Shown here in pieces: positions 45,523 to 53,892 of a stretch of 64,000 nt of DNA. The DNA comes from Flavobacterium terrae (lineage in GTDB: Bacteria > Bacteroidota > Bacteroidia > Flavobacteriales > Flavobacteriaceae). The notes under the pieces were generated by a model. It saw nothing but the letters and a program-made list of their open reading frames with translations, was not told where the DNA came from and searched no databases. The position numbers were made by a program, and so were the translations under genes. The stretch lies in NCBI RefSeq assembly GCF_900142035.1, contig NZ_FQZI01000006.1:1-64000 (forward strand), given 5' to 3'. Position 1 is the first letter of the stretch. Every line of letters begins with the position of its first letter.

Positions 45523-46956
45523 ATGACAGGTATTCATTGGCTAGACATAGCAATCCATGCATTTAATTACTTCATCTTGGTTTTTGCCATTTCGGTAATG
45601 GTATCCTATTTGTTTCTAGCTGTAATATCTGCATTTGCTTTAAAGGCTTATCATAAAAAAAATAGATTTGTTAATTACAACGCACTTTTAGCTCTTCCGG
45701 ATGCTCCTAGTGTTTCATTGATTGCACCTGCCTATAATGAAGGTAAAACCATTATTGAAAATGTAAAGTCACTATTATCTATCAATTATAACAACTTTGA
45801 TGTTATTGTGGTAAATGATGGCAGTAAAGACGATTCAATTCCAATTCTTATTGATGCTTTTGAACTTGAAATAACTAACGAAATATTCTCACCTCAAATT
45901 GAAACCAAAGAAGTTAAAGCAATTTATCGTTCAAAAAATCCTTCTTATTCAAAACTTGTAGTTGTAGATAAATTTAATGGTGGAAAAGCTGATGCACTTA
46001 ATACTGGAATTAACATTTCTACTAAACCCTATGTGGTTTGTATTGATGTAGATTGCATCATGGACAAAGATGTTTTACTAAAATTAGCAAAACCATTTCT
46101 AGAAAAATCTGAAAAAAGAATTATAGCCACTGGGGGTGTTGTACGAATTGCAAATTCGTGTATCATAAAATCAGGAAAACTAATAAAAGTAAATGCTCCT
46201 GATAATTGGGTTGCCAGAATTCAAGTATTAGAATATTTAAGAGCATTTTTACTGGGACGAATGGCTTGGTCTAAACTCGATGGATTATTACTTATTAGTG
46301 GTGCTTTTGGTATGTTTGACCGTGAAATTGTAATAGAATCAGGCGGGTACAACACTAAAACTGTGGGTGAAGATATGGAGCTTATAGTACGTATGCGTCG
46401 CTATATGATTGACAACAATAGAGAATATGCGGTACAATATATTCCAGATCCATTATGTTGGACAGAAGCACCTGAGAGCTACGAAATTTTAAGAAAACAA
46501 AGAAGCAGATGGACAAGAGGCACCATGGAAACCCTTTGGTTACACAAAAAAATGATGCTGAATCCAAAATATAAAACAATTGGATTGCTTAGTTATCCCT
46601 ATTGGTTAATGTATGAATATTTAGCTCCATTAATAGAGTGTTTTGGCTTACTAGTCACAATTTTATTTATATGTCTAGGGGTTTTAAACTGGCATTTTTT
46701 TGGGCTACTTATCTTAATGGTTTATATATTCTCAGTAATGTTTTCTATGCTTGCTATTTATACAGAAGAAGCAACATTTAGGAGATACACTACCCTATCC
46801 GATTTAAGAAAACTCGTTTTCATTGCTCATTTAGAAGCCATTATATTCCATCCATTTACTGTTTATGCAGCAATAAGAGGAAATTGGGAAAAAATTAAAG
46901 GAAATAAAGGTTGGGGTGAAATGACCCGTAAAGGATTTGATAAAACTAATAAATAA
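45523..46956 (+). CDS. Processive family 2 glycosyltransferase, membrane-bound (PgaC/BcsA-like)
   Basis: 477 residues. One membrane segment at the N-terminus (about 12-40) and three near the C-terminus (about 360-440) flank a GT2 domain. Motifs of processive synthases are complete: LIAPAYNEGKTIIENV, VVNDGSKDDS, KFNGGKADALNTGI, CIDVDCIMD (DxD), GAFGMFDREIVIESGGY, TVGEDMELIVRMRR (catalytic ED) and KQRSRWTRGTM (QxxRW). It probably builds a beta-linked polymer such as poly-GlcNAc or a related exopolysaccharide and feeds it through the membrane. No PilZ domain is present, so control by c-di-GMP is not indicated. Last gene of the operon. Confidence 0.92.
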   Translation: MTGIHWLDIAIHAFNYFILVFAISVMVSYLFLAVISAFALKAYHKKNRFVNYNALLALPDAPSVSLIAPAYNEGKTIIENVKSLLSINYNNFDVIVVNDGSKDDSIPILIDAFELEITNEIFSPQIETKEVKAIYRSKNPSYSKLVVVDKFNGGKADALNTGINISTKPYVVCIDVDCIMDKDVLLKLAKPFLEKSEKRIIATGGVVRIANSCIIKSGKLIKVNAPDNWVARIQVLEYLRAFLLGRMAWSKLDGLLLISGAFGMFDREIVIESGGYNTKTVGEDMELIVRMRRYMIDNNREYAVQYIPDPLCWTEAPESYEILRKQRSRWTRGTMETLWLHKKMMLNPKYKTIGLLSYPYWLMYEYLAPLIECFGLLVTILFICLGVLNWHFFGLLILMVYIFSVMFSMLAIYTEEATFRRYTTLSDLRKLVFIAHLEAIIFHPFTVYAAIRGNWEKIKGNKGWGEMTRKGFDKTNK

Positions 46957-46986
46957 AAAATCCCGAAGCTTTTAACTTCGGGATTT
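46957..46986. terminator. Bidirectional Rho-independent terminator
   Basis: Arms AAATCCCGAAG and CTTCGGGATTT with a short loop. The T run is longer on the minus strand, so it works best for rho (stop at 46992), and also closes the glycosyltransferase operon ending at 46956. Confidence 0.9.
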
Positions 46987-46991
46987 GTATT

Positions 46992-48710
46992 TTAATCATT
47001 CATTGAAATCAAAAACTCTTCATTGTTTCTTGTTTTCTTGAATCTATCATTAATAAATTCCATTGCTTCTACTGGATTCATATCGGCTAAGTACTTACGC
47101 ATAATCCACATACGTTGGATTGTTTTCTCATCAAGTAATAAATCATCACGACGTGTACTTGACGAAGTAAGATCAACAGATGGGAAGATACGACGGTTAG
47201 CAATTTTACGATCTAACTGAAGTTCCATATTACCAGTTCCTTTGAATTCTTCAAAGATAACTTCGTCCATTTTAGAACCAGTTTCAGTTAATGCAGTTGC
47301 AATAATACTTAATGAACCTCCATTTTCTACATTACGTGCCGCTCCAAAGAAACGTTTTGGCTTTTGTAATGCATTAGCGTCTACACCACCACTTAATACT
47401 TTACCAGAAGCAGGTTGAACAGTATTATAAGCACGTGCTAAACGAGTGATAGAGTCTAATAAAATTACAACATCATGCCCACATTCAACTAAACGTTTTG
47501 CTTTTTCTAAAACAATATTTGCAATTTTCACGTGTTCTTGCGGTTCTCTATCAAAAGTTGAAGCCACAACTTCAGCACGTACACTACGTTGCATATCTGT
47601 AACCTCCTCAGGACGCTCATCAATTAACAACACGATCATGTAAACTTCAGGATGATTAGCTGCAATCGCGTTAGCAATGTCTTTTAACAACATTGTTTTA
47701 CCCGTTTTGGGTTGAGCAACAATCATACCACGTTGTCCTTTTCCTATTGGAGAAAACAAATCGATAATACGTGTAGATATAGAACTACCTTTTTCTGCTA
47801 ATTTAAATTTTTCAGTAGGAAATACAGGAGTTAAATGTTCAAAAGAAACTCTATCACGAACTACCTGTGGATCATGACCATTTATTTTTAAAACTTTTAC
47901 AAGTGGAAAATATTTTTCTCCTTCTTTTGGAGGTCGAACAACTCCCTTTACAGTGTCACCAGTTTTTAGACCAAACAAACGAATTTGTGAAGTTGATAAA
48001 TAAATATCATCTGGTGAAGCTAGGTAATTATAATCCGAAGAACGAAGAAAGCCATAACCATCTGGCATCATCTCTAAAACACCTTCACTTTCTATAATTC
48101 CTTCAAACTCATAATCTGGTTCTCTGAAATTAGTAGTCTTTTTGTGTTTTTGATTTGGATTTTGGTTTTGATTTGGATTTGGATTCTGGTTAGGATTGTT
48201 ATTCTTAAATCCTTTTTCAGTAGATTCTGTCTCAGTCTTAACTTCAACTTCTTGTAGTGGAGTTTGAACTTGTTCAGCTTCAGTTTCTAAGACTGGTATA
48301 GCTTGATTTTCGTTATCAATATTCGCTTTTGGATTTTTCAGCTTATTATTTTTTTGAAAACGATTATTTTTTGGATTGCGATTATCTTTAAAATCCTTTA
48401 CAGGTTCTTTTTCAATTTTCTCAGTAGGTTTTTCTTCTTCAAAAGTTATAGCTTGTTGATCTTCAACTTTATTTACAACTGGTGGTTTAGTTTCTTTCAC
48501 AATCCTGGCTCTCTTTTGCTTTGCTTCTTGAACTGGTGCTGAAGAAGTATCAGGATTAGAAATTTTTTCAGGATTTGCAGCTTGATAATCTAGAATTTGA
48601 TAAACAAGTTCATCCTTTTTAAGTGTTTTGAATTTTGAAATTTTCGCAATCTTGGCAATTTCTTGCAACTCAGATAACTTCATTTCCTTTAAAACAGAAA
48701 TATCGAACAT
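46992..48710 (-). CDS. rho: Transcription termination factor Rho
   Basis: 572 residues, longer than E. coli Rho (419) because of an insert. Residues 3-45 are the Rho N-terminal helical domain ([20 protein letters not shown]). Residues about 48-200 are a low-complexity linker rich in Lys, Glu, Asn and Gln. The RNA-binding cold-shock fold follows ([36 protein letters not shown]), then the ATPase ([56 protein letters not shown]). Such inserted linkers are usual in Bacteroidota and may add RNA or protein contacts. Divergent from the DUF4293 gene. Confidence 0.96.
   Translation of the reverse strand: MFDISVLKEMKLSELQEIAKIAKISKFKTLKKDELVYQILDYQAANPEKISNPDTSSAPVQEAKQKRARIVKETKPPVVNKVEDQQAITFEEEKPTEKIEKEPVKDFKDNRNPKNNRFQKNNKLKNPKANIDNENQAIPVLETEAEQVQTPLQEVEVKTETESTEKGFKNNNPNQNPNPNQNQNPNQKHKKTTNFREPDYEFEGIIESEGVLEMMPDGYGFLRSSDYNYLASPDDIYLSTSQIRLFGLKTGDTVKGVVRPPKEGEKYFPLVKVLKINGHDPQVVRDRVSFEHLTPVFPTEKFKLAEKGSSISTRIIDLFSPIGKGQRGMIVAQPKTGKTMLLKDIANAIAANHPEVYMIVLLIDERPEEVTDMQRSVRAEVVASTFDREPQEHVKIANIVLEKAKRLVECGHDVVILLDSITRLARAYNTVQPASGKVLSGGVDANALQKPKRFFGAARNVENGGSLSIIATALTETGSKMDEVIFEEFKGTGNMELQLDRKIANRRIFPSVDLTSSSTRRDDLLLDEKTIQRMWIMRKYLADMNPVEAMEFINDRFKKTRNNEEFLISMND
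48151..48203 (-). repeat. Short degenerate tandem repeat within rho
   Basis: On the plus strand this stretch is built from repeats of GATTTGG and GGTTTTG-like units, encoding on the minus strand the Asn-Pro-Asn-Gln run [16 protein letters not shown]. It is the sort of slippage-prone tract that can change length without breaking the frame when units of six bases are gained or lost. Confidence 0.8.
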
Positions 48711-48856
48711 AAATGATGTTGTGATTAAATGATAATAAGTTAACGTGGTGTTTAATTTTGAAACTTATATTCCGAAGTATGAAGTGCTTACGGATTGTTT
48801 AGGCAATATTACGAATTTTATTTAAGTAAACAATAGTTTTTTAAAAAAAGAAAATA

Positions 48857-48864
48857 TATTTTTG
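48857..48864 (+). promoter_or_regulatory. Candidate -7 element for the DUF4293 gene
   Basis: TATTTTTG (TAnnTTTG) 17 bases before the ATG at 48882. Confidence 0.45.
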
Positions 48865-48881
48865 CTCAACATTTAAGTAAA

Positions 48882-49292
48882 ATGATTCAAAGAATTCAAA
48901 GTATTTATTTAGGGTTAGCCATTATTTGTAATGGTGCTTTACCTTTTGTTTTTCATTTATGGAAAATTGATGGTAATAATGTATTTTTTATGAGTATTAT
49001 TGTATACACAATTTTATTTGGATTAAGTACAACTTTAGCTCTATTAAGTTTGCTTTCTTTTAAAAAAAGACAACAACAATTTGTGATGAACAGATTGAAT
49101 ATAATATTGAACTTAATTTTACTAGGATTATTTGTGTATCGTACACTAAATCTATCTGGAGATACTTCAGTGGTATCGGAGAAGGGTATTGGGATGTTCT
49201 TACCTATCGTAACTATCTTATTATTAGTTTTTGCTAATAAAGCCATTAAGAAGGACGAAGATCTCGTAAAATCTGTGGATCGATTAAGATAA
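48882..49292 (+). CDS. DUF4293 family integral membrane protein
   Basis: 136 residues with four membrane helices (about 5-25, 35-58, 68-85, 103-120). The opening MIQRIQSIYLGLAIICNGAL and the following layout agree with DUF4293, a family seen in Bacteroidota and often encoded divergently from rho. Function is unknown. The gene ends before a very stable terminator. Confidence 0.85.
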   Translation: MIQRIQSIYLGLAIICNGALPFVFHLWKIDGNNVFFMSIIVYTILFGLSTTLALLSLLSFKKRQQQFVMNRLNIILNLILLGLFVYRTLNLSGDTSVVSEKGIGMFLPIVTILLLVFANKAIKKDEDLVKSVDRLR

Positions 49293-49320
49293 ACCTATCA
49301 TCTTAGTTTATTAGTGCGAA

Positions 49321-49356
49321 GAAAAGCTAACCAAATTTGGTTAGCTTTTCATTTTT
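49321..49356 (+). terminator. Rho-independent terminator with perfect 15-bp stem
   Basis: The 30 bases from 49321 to 49350 are a perfect inverted repeat (left arm GAAAAGCTAACCAAA), followed by a T-rich stretch, 28 bases after the DUF4293 stop. Confidence 0.9.
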
Positions 49357-49391
49357 AAACGATTTTTTATAATTAATTTCAATTAGTTTTC

Positions 49392-49407
49392 TCACCAAAA
49401 TTGGTGA
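49392..49407. promoter_or_regulatory. Inverted repeat TCACCAA-AA-TTGGTGA, possible operator
   Basis: A 7-base dyad (TCACCAA/TTGGTGA) lies 24 bases upstream of the -33 element of the response-regulator promoter. It is not followed by a T run and lies past the DUF4293 terminator, so a protein-binding site is more likely than a terminator. Confidence 0.4.
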
Positions 49408-49431
49408 TATAAAAATCATTAATTTAGAGTA

Positions 49432-49462
49432 TTTGATGTAAATTTATAATCCTATACATTTG
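49432..49462 (+). promoter_or_regulatory. Bacteroidota-type promoter of the two-component operon
   Basis: TTTG at 49432-49435 and TACATTTG at 49455-49462 with a 19-base spacer; the ATG of the response regulator is 19 bases further on. Confidence 0.65.
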
Positions 49463-49481
49463 AAATCAGAAACAAAACCAA

Positions 49482-50147
49482 ATGGAAACTAAAATTAAAA
49501 TACATCTTGCTGACGATCATCAAGTTCTTATTGATGGCATACTAGCAGTACTTAAAACCAACCCAAATTTTGAAGTAGTTGGGTTTTCATTAAACGGAGA
49601 AAACTTAGTTGAAAGAGTTGCAAAAAATGAAGCTCATGTACTTGTGATGGACATCAACATGCCAGAAAAAGATGGAATTCAAGTTTTAAGAGAGTTCAAT
49701 GAAAAAGGATTTACTTGTAAAGTAATTATTCTTTCAAGCTATGATGATCCTAAATTAATTAAAGAGGTTATCAAATTAGGTGCAAGTGGGTATTTAACTA
49801 AACAATGTGCAGGTGAAAATATAGTTGATGCAATCACATCGGTAGCACAAGGAAACCAATATTTTTCTTCTACAATAAAAGATAAAGTTTTTGATATATT
49901 TACCGAAAACAATCAACGACAAGCACTAAGTATAGAAGACATCATTTCAGGCATAACAACTCGTGAACTTGAAATTTTAGGCTATATATGCGAAGAAAAA
50001 AGCGGAAAAGATATCAGCGAACTTTTAAACATAAGCCCTAACACTGTTGAAACACATAGAAAAAATTTAATGAAAAAGTTAAAAGTTAAAAGTTCTGTTG
50101 GATTAGTACTTTTTGCAACAAAACATAATTTAATATCGATACAATAA
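49482..50147 (+). CDS. NarL/FixJ (LuxR-type) response regulator
   Basis: 221 residues. Receiver domain at 5-125 with acidic pair ADDHQV and D57 (VLVMDINMPEKDG), K106-type Lys in SGYLTKQCAGE, and a LuxR-type HTH at about 155-218 (TTRELEILGYICEEKSGKDI, NISPNTVETHRKNLMKKL). It binds DNA when phosphorylated. The TPR kinase gene downstream is the expected partner, separated by a 103-residue unknown gene. The promoter at 49432 and dyad at 49392 lie upstream. Confidence 0.95.
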   Translation: METKIKIHLADDHQVLIDGILAVLKTNPNFEVVGFSLNGENLVERVAKNEAHVLVMDINMPEKDGIQVLREFNEKGFTCKVIILSSYDDPKLIKEVIKLGASGYLTKQCAGENIVDAITSVAQGNQYFSSTIKDKVFDIFTENNQRQALSIEDIISGITTRELEILGYICEEKSGKDISELLNISPNTVETHRKNLMKKLKVKSSVGLVLFATKHNLISIQ

Positions 50148-50156
50148 ATTAACTAA

Positions 50157-50468
50157 ATGGATTTAATAACTAAAAAACCTAAAACTATGCCTTACACTAT
50201 GCTTAAAAATTTTGATTTCAGAAAAGACACAGGAAATCAAGTAACATCTAAATTTCAAATTCCAACAAACTGCGAACAAAAAACATTTTGTGATAATGGT
50301 GAAGCTACAATCACTATTACACTTAAAGATGGTGAGAAAGCACCAGCAAATACTTTTCAAGATATTGAAGAAACATTGACATCTAACGGAAGTGATATTC
50401 TTAAAGTTACTTTTGAACAAGTTGAAACAACAACAATAAGAAAACCTAGAGTTGACATTGTATTCTAA
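50157..50468 (+). CDS. Small unknown protein within a two-component operon
   Basis: 103 residues from the ATG at 50157; a second ATG at 50187 (MPYTMLKNF) may be the true start, giving 93 residues. No signal peptide or membrane helix. The sequence is polar and beta-prone (ATITITLKDGEK, DILKVTFEQVETTTIRKPRV). The gene lies 9 bases after the response regulator and its last 17 bases overlap the kinase start in another frame, so it is placed as an integral part of the operon. I do not recognise it; a regulator or accessory to the signalling pair is possible. Confidence 0.68.
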   Translation: MDLITKKPKTMPYTMLKNFDFRKDTGNQVTSKFQIPTNCEQKTFCDNGEATITITLKDGEKAPANTFQDIEETLTSNGSDILKVTFEQVETTTIRKPRVDIVF

Positions 50469-52221
50469 AATTAATAAAATTTTATTCATTGTTATTTTAT
50501 TAATAACAGCATTGAACTGTTTTGGTTCTCAAAATCAGAGAACCAAAACAGATTCAATTATTTATTATGTTGAAAAAAATAAACCTTTAAAAGCAATTTC
50601 CTTTGCAAGAAAAGAGTCTGAAAGTTCACTTTTAAACAAAAATTACAATCATTACTGTGATGTAATGATTAGAAAATCAGAAATATTTAGAAATATTAAT
50701 GATTATGAAAATGCTCTAAATACCTTATACGAGGCATTAGCCATAGCTGAAAAAAACAATCTAAAAAGCAAACAATGCCTTATATATCGTGGAATAGGAA
50801 ATTTAAATGGATTAACTTTTGAGTTCACTAAGGCAAAAAAATATTTACACAAAGCATTAAAAATAGCTAAAACTTTAAACGACAATGATCTGTTAAGTAA
50901 AGCTAATCAAGGACTATTAAGAATTCATTATGAAACCGGTTCAGATAGTGTAGATTACTATTTAAAGAAAATTGCTTACTACAGTAGTAAATCAAATGAC
51001 TTATATGAAAGGTTTAAAAATTATAGTAACTTTTCTAAAATATATTTAGATAAAGGAAACCCTGACGGAAAAAAATATCTTGATAGTGCTTACATATTTG
51101 CAAAAAAAATTGGCAGAAAAGACAATATAGCTAATACTTTAAACGACTTAGGTGTTTATTATATGAATATCCTAAAAGACAACAAAAAAGCCTTAGAAGC
51201 CTTTTTTCAAGTTCTAAAGCTTTATCCAAATTCTGAAAATTCAAAAATTTTAAGTGTTTCTTATTCAAATATATCGTATGCTTATGAACAAATGGGCGAT
51301 TATAAAAAAGCACTTGAATATAATAACAAATATTATGATTTATTTTCTGAGATATCCTCTGGTAGACTAAATGCAGCTAGACAAGAAATTGAAACCAAAT
51401 ATCAAATTAAGAAAATTGAAGATGAGTTTAAAGAAAAACAATCATTAATAGAAGAAAGACAAGCACGAAATCAAAAACTTTTACTATTATTTGCTTCCAT
51501 TTTCATACTAGCTGGATTCATATTTTACTTTTATTATCAAAATTTACTTTTAAAGCAAAAGAATAAAATAAAAGATCTTGATAATGACTTACAATATAAA
51601 ATCATTAGTGCAACGTTAGACGGCCAAGATCAAGAAAGGAATAAAATTTCTGGAATATTACATGATCATGTAAGTGCCATCTTATCATCTGTAGGTTTGC
51701 ATTTATCTGCTTTTGAATCTAGCTTAACTAAAGAACAAATTGAAGATCTTAAAAAAACTCGCTCATTACTTAAAGACGCACACGATAAAGTAAGAGATTT
51801 GTCACATGAATTAGTTCCTCCGCTTTTAGTAAAACTTGGACTTCAATATGCTTTAAAAGATTTATGTGAGAACAATTCAAATTCACTGTTAAGTTTTGAA
51901 TTTCACTCAACTCTTGCCAGAGAAAAAAGATTTCATCCTGATTTTGAAAATAGAATCTATTTTATTGTTTCTGAGTTATTAAACAATATTATTAAACACA
52001 GTGAGGCTACTAATGCTAAACTTTCTATTGAAGAACTTGGTGATAAACTACACATTACCATAGAGGACAATGGTAAAGGATTTAACACAAACAACATTAA
52101 TAAATCTAATGGTTTTGGATTAACTCAAATTCGTGCGAGAGTTAATAATATGAATGGTAAAATGAAAATTAAGTCTGAGCCTAATAAAGGAACAATCATA
52201 AATATTACGGTAGACGAATAA
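50452..52221 (+). CDS. TPR sensor histidine kinase (HisKA_3 type)
   Basis: 589 residues. Signal-like segment (about 6-25), periplasmic TPR repeats (60-300, NDYENALNTLYEALAIAEKN, FTKAKKYLHKALKIAKTL, GDYKKALEYNNKYYDLF), a coiled coil, one membrane helix (about 343-362), then DHp with H404 (QERNKISGILHDHVSAIL) and HATPase (FIVSELLNNIIKHSEATNA, EDNGKGFNTNN, NGFGLTQIRARVNNMNG). This is the NarX/DesK-like kinase class that pairs with NarL-type regulators such as the one at 49482. The start is TTG at 50452 or 50458; both overlap the small upstream gene. Its stop directly abuts the stop of the next, convergent gene. Confidence 0.93.
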   Translation: MTLYSKINKILFIVILLITALNCFGSQNQRTKTDSIIYYVEKNKPLKAISFARKESESSLLNKNYNHYCDVMIRKSEIFRNINDYENALNTLYEALAIAEKNNLKSKQCLIYRGIGNLNGLTFEFTKAKKYLHKALKIAKTLNDNDLLSKANQGLLRIHYETGSDSVDYYLKKIAYYSSKSNDLYERFKNYSNFSKIYLDKGNPDGKKYLDSAYIFAKKIGRKDNIANTLNDLGVYYMNILKDNKKALEAFFQVLKLYPNSENSKILSVSYSNISYAYEQMGDYKKALEYNNKYYDLFSEISSGRLNAARQEIETKYQIKKIEDEFKEKQSLIEERQARNQKLLLLFASIFILAGFIFYFYYQNLLLKQKNKIKDLDNDLQYKIISATLDGQDQERNKISGILHDHVSAILSSVGLHLSAFESSLTKEQIEDLKKTRSLLKDAHDKVRDLSHELVPPLLVKLGLQYALKDLCENNSNSLLSFEFHSTLAREKRFHPDFENRIYFIVSELLNNIIKHSEATNAKLSIEELGDKLHITIEDNGKGFNTNNINKSNGFGLTQIRARVNNMNGKMKIKSEPNKGTIINITVDE

Positions 52222-52716
52222 TTATTTTTTACCTAACTCTACTATTTCTAAATCCTTAATTTTATCTCCTTCTATAATAAACCTTAGCATAGTTCGCATT
52301 TGATGAAAACCACTTTTCCCAGCTGCACCAGGATTCATATGCAATAAATTAAGTGTTTTATCAAACTGTACTTTTAAAATGTGTGAATGACCACAAATAA
52401 AAAGTTTAGGAGGATTAACTTTTAGTTCTTCCTTAATAACTGGATTATACTTTCCTGGATACCTCCCTATATGAGTAATCCAAACATCGACACCCTCACA
52501 CATAAATCTATTATTCAAAGGAAATTCAAGCCTTGCTCCTCCTCCATCAATATTTCCATAAACAGCTTTTAAGGGTTTTATTTTTTTTATTGAATCAGTA
52601 ACATTTAAGTTTCCTATGTCTCCTGCATGCCAAACTTCGTCTGACCAAGAAACATGCTTCATAATTGCATCATCTATATGACCATGAGTGTCTGATAAAA
52701 GAAGAATTTTTTTCAA
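52222..52716 (-). CDS. YfcE/MJ0936-type metallophosphoesterase
   Basis: 164 residues. Metal-binding motifs are in order: LLLSDTHGHIDDAI (D9, H11), WHAGDIGNL (GD), VYGNIDGGGARLEF (GN(H/D)-type), THIGRYPGK, and ICGHSHILKVQF (GHSH). The enzyme cleaves phosphodiester bonds of an unknown substrate. TTG start at 52716, since the first beta strand begins at once. Minus-strand TATCTTTG at 52734-52741 is the likely -7 element. It ends with no gap against the convergent kinase gene and no terminator between. Confidence 0.92.
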   Translation of the reverse strand: MKKILLLSDTHGHIDDAIMKHVSWSDEVWHAGDIGNLNVTDSIKKIKPLKAVYGNIDGGGARLEFPLNNRFMCEGVDVWITHIGRYPGKYNPVIKEELKVNPPKLFICGHSHILKVQFDKTLNLLHMNPGAAGKSGFHQMRTMLRFIIEGDKIKDLEIVELGKK

Positions 52717-52725
52717 GGTTTTGCT

Positions 52726-52758
52726 TTTGCTTTCAAAGATATAAAATTGCTAAATTTG
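52726..52758 (+). promoter_or_regulatory. Promoter giving a leaderless or nearly leaderless cysteine desulfurase transcript
   Basis: TTTG at 52726-52729 and TAAATTTG at 52751-52758, 21 bases apart. The ATG begins 6 bases after the -7 element, at 52765, about where transcription should start. An in-frame TTG at 52747 would lie before the -7 element and is rejected. Confidence 0.6.
52734..52741 (-). promoter_or_regulatory. -7 element for the metallophosphoesterase gene
   Basis: Minus-strand TATCTTTG (TAnnTTTG), 17 bases before the TTG start at 52716. It sits inside the spacer of the opposite promoter at 52726-52758, so the two divergent promoters overlap. Confidence 0.5.
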
Positions 52759-52764
52759 GAACCT

Positions 52765-53892
52765 ATGAAACACGTTTATTTAGATAACGCATCAACAACT
52801 CAATTGCGTAAAGAAGTTATCAATGAAATGACAAAAGTTATGAATGAAAACTTCGGTAATCCTTCATCAACACATCATTTTGGTAGAGATGCTAAAAATG
52901 TAATTGAATTATCTCGAAAAAGTATTGCAAAAAACATTAACTGTAATGCTCAAGAAATTATTTTTACTTCATGTGGTACTGAAGCCAATAATTTCATTAT
53001 TCTTTCATCCATTCGCGATTTAGGAGTAAAAAGAATTATAACAAGTAAAATTGAACATCATGCTGTTTTACATACGGTTGAAGTTTTTGAAAAGCAATTT
53101 GGAACAAAAATTGACTACGTGAATATTCTTGATGATGGAACAATAGATTATAATGATTTAGAAACACTACTTTCACAAGAACAAAACACATTGGTAAGTT
53201 TGATGCACGTGAACAATGAAATTGGAACTGTTCTAAATCTAGAAAAAGTTGCCCAATTATGTAAAAACTATAATGCATATTTTCATACAGATACTGTTCA
53301 ATCGATAGGGAAAACTAGAATAGATTTATCACAAATCCCTATTGATTTCTTAGTGGCTAGTGCGCATAAATTTCATGGACCAAAGGGTGTTGGTTTTGCA
53401 TTTATTCGAAAAAATATTGCTTTAAAACCCATTTTACTGGGAGGCGAACAAGAAAAAGGATTAAGAGCTGGAACAGAGAGTGTTCATAATATTGCTGGAA
53501 TGGCAAAAGCTTTAGAGCTTTCGCTTGAAAATTTAGAAACTGAAAAAAATAATATTTCTGAATTAAAAAAATATCTAGTTGAACAATTACAATTGAATTT
53601 TCCAGAAGTACATTTTGCAGGAAATCCAGACGAAACATTTTATAATGTAATTAATGTAATTCTACCGTTTGATACTAATAAAATAAGTATGCTTTTGTTT
53701 CAGCTTGATATGAATGGTGTTGCGGTTTCAAGAGGTAGTGCTTGCCAATCTGGTAGTGTAAAACCATCACATGTGTTAGAAGCCTTTTTATCCCACGAAG
53801 AGTTAAATAAACCTAATATTAGAGTTTCTTTTTCACATTATAATTCAACTGAAGATATCGATTATTTAATTGAAGTTCTTAAAAAAATCTAA
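52765..53892 (+). CDS. Cysteine desulfurase (NifS/IscS family, aminotransferase class V)
   Basis: 375 residues from the ATG at 52765. PLP enzyme landmarks: YLDNASTTQLRKEVINEM, GNPSSTHHFGRDAK, FTSCGTEANNFII, LMHVNNEIGTVLNLEKVA (in parts), the PLP Lys in VASAHKFHGPKGVGFAF, and the catalytic Cys in SRGSACQSGSVKPSHVL. It removes sulfur from cysteine for Fe-S clusters or thiolated tRNA. No iscU or sufU gene lies near. The stop overlaps the following ATG by one base (TAATG). Confidence 0.94.
   Translation: MKHVYLDNASTTQLRKEVINEMTKVMNENFGNPSSTHHFGRDAKNVIELSRKSIAKNINCNAQEIIFTSCGTEANNFIILSSIRDLGVKRIITSKIEHHAVLHTVEVFEKQFGTKIDYVNILDDGTIDYNDLETLLSQEQNTLVSLMHVNNEIGTVLNLEKVAQLCKNYNAYFHTDTVQSIGKTRIDLSQIPIDFLVASAHKFHGPKGVGFAFIRKNIALKPILLGGEQEKGLRAGTESVHNIAGMAKALELSLENLETEKNNISELKKYLVEQLQLNFPEVHFAGNPDETFYNVINVILPFDTNKISMLLFQLDMNGVAVSRGSACQSGSVKPSHVLEAFLSHEELNKPNIRVSFSHYNSTEDIDYLIEVLKKI

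Noticed and set aside
46957..46986. Riboswitch or attenuator before rho
   Set aside because: The hairpin lies after the stop codons of both convergent genes, so it is a terminator.
50163..50489. Cys/Phe-rich minus-strand frame of 108 codons
   Set aside because: It mirrors the AT-rich plus-strand gene at 50157 and has no coding features of its own.
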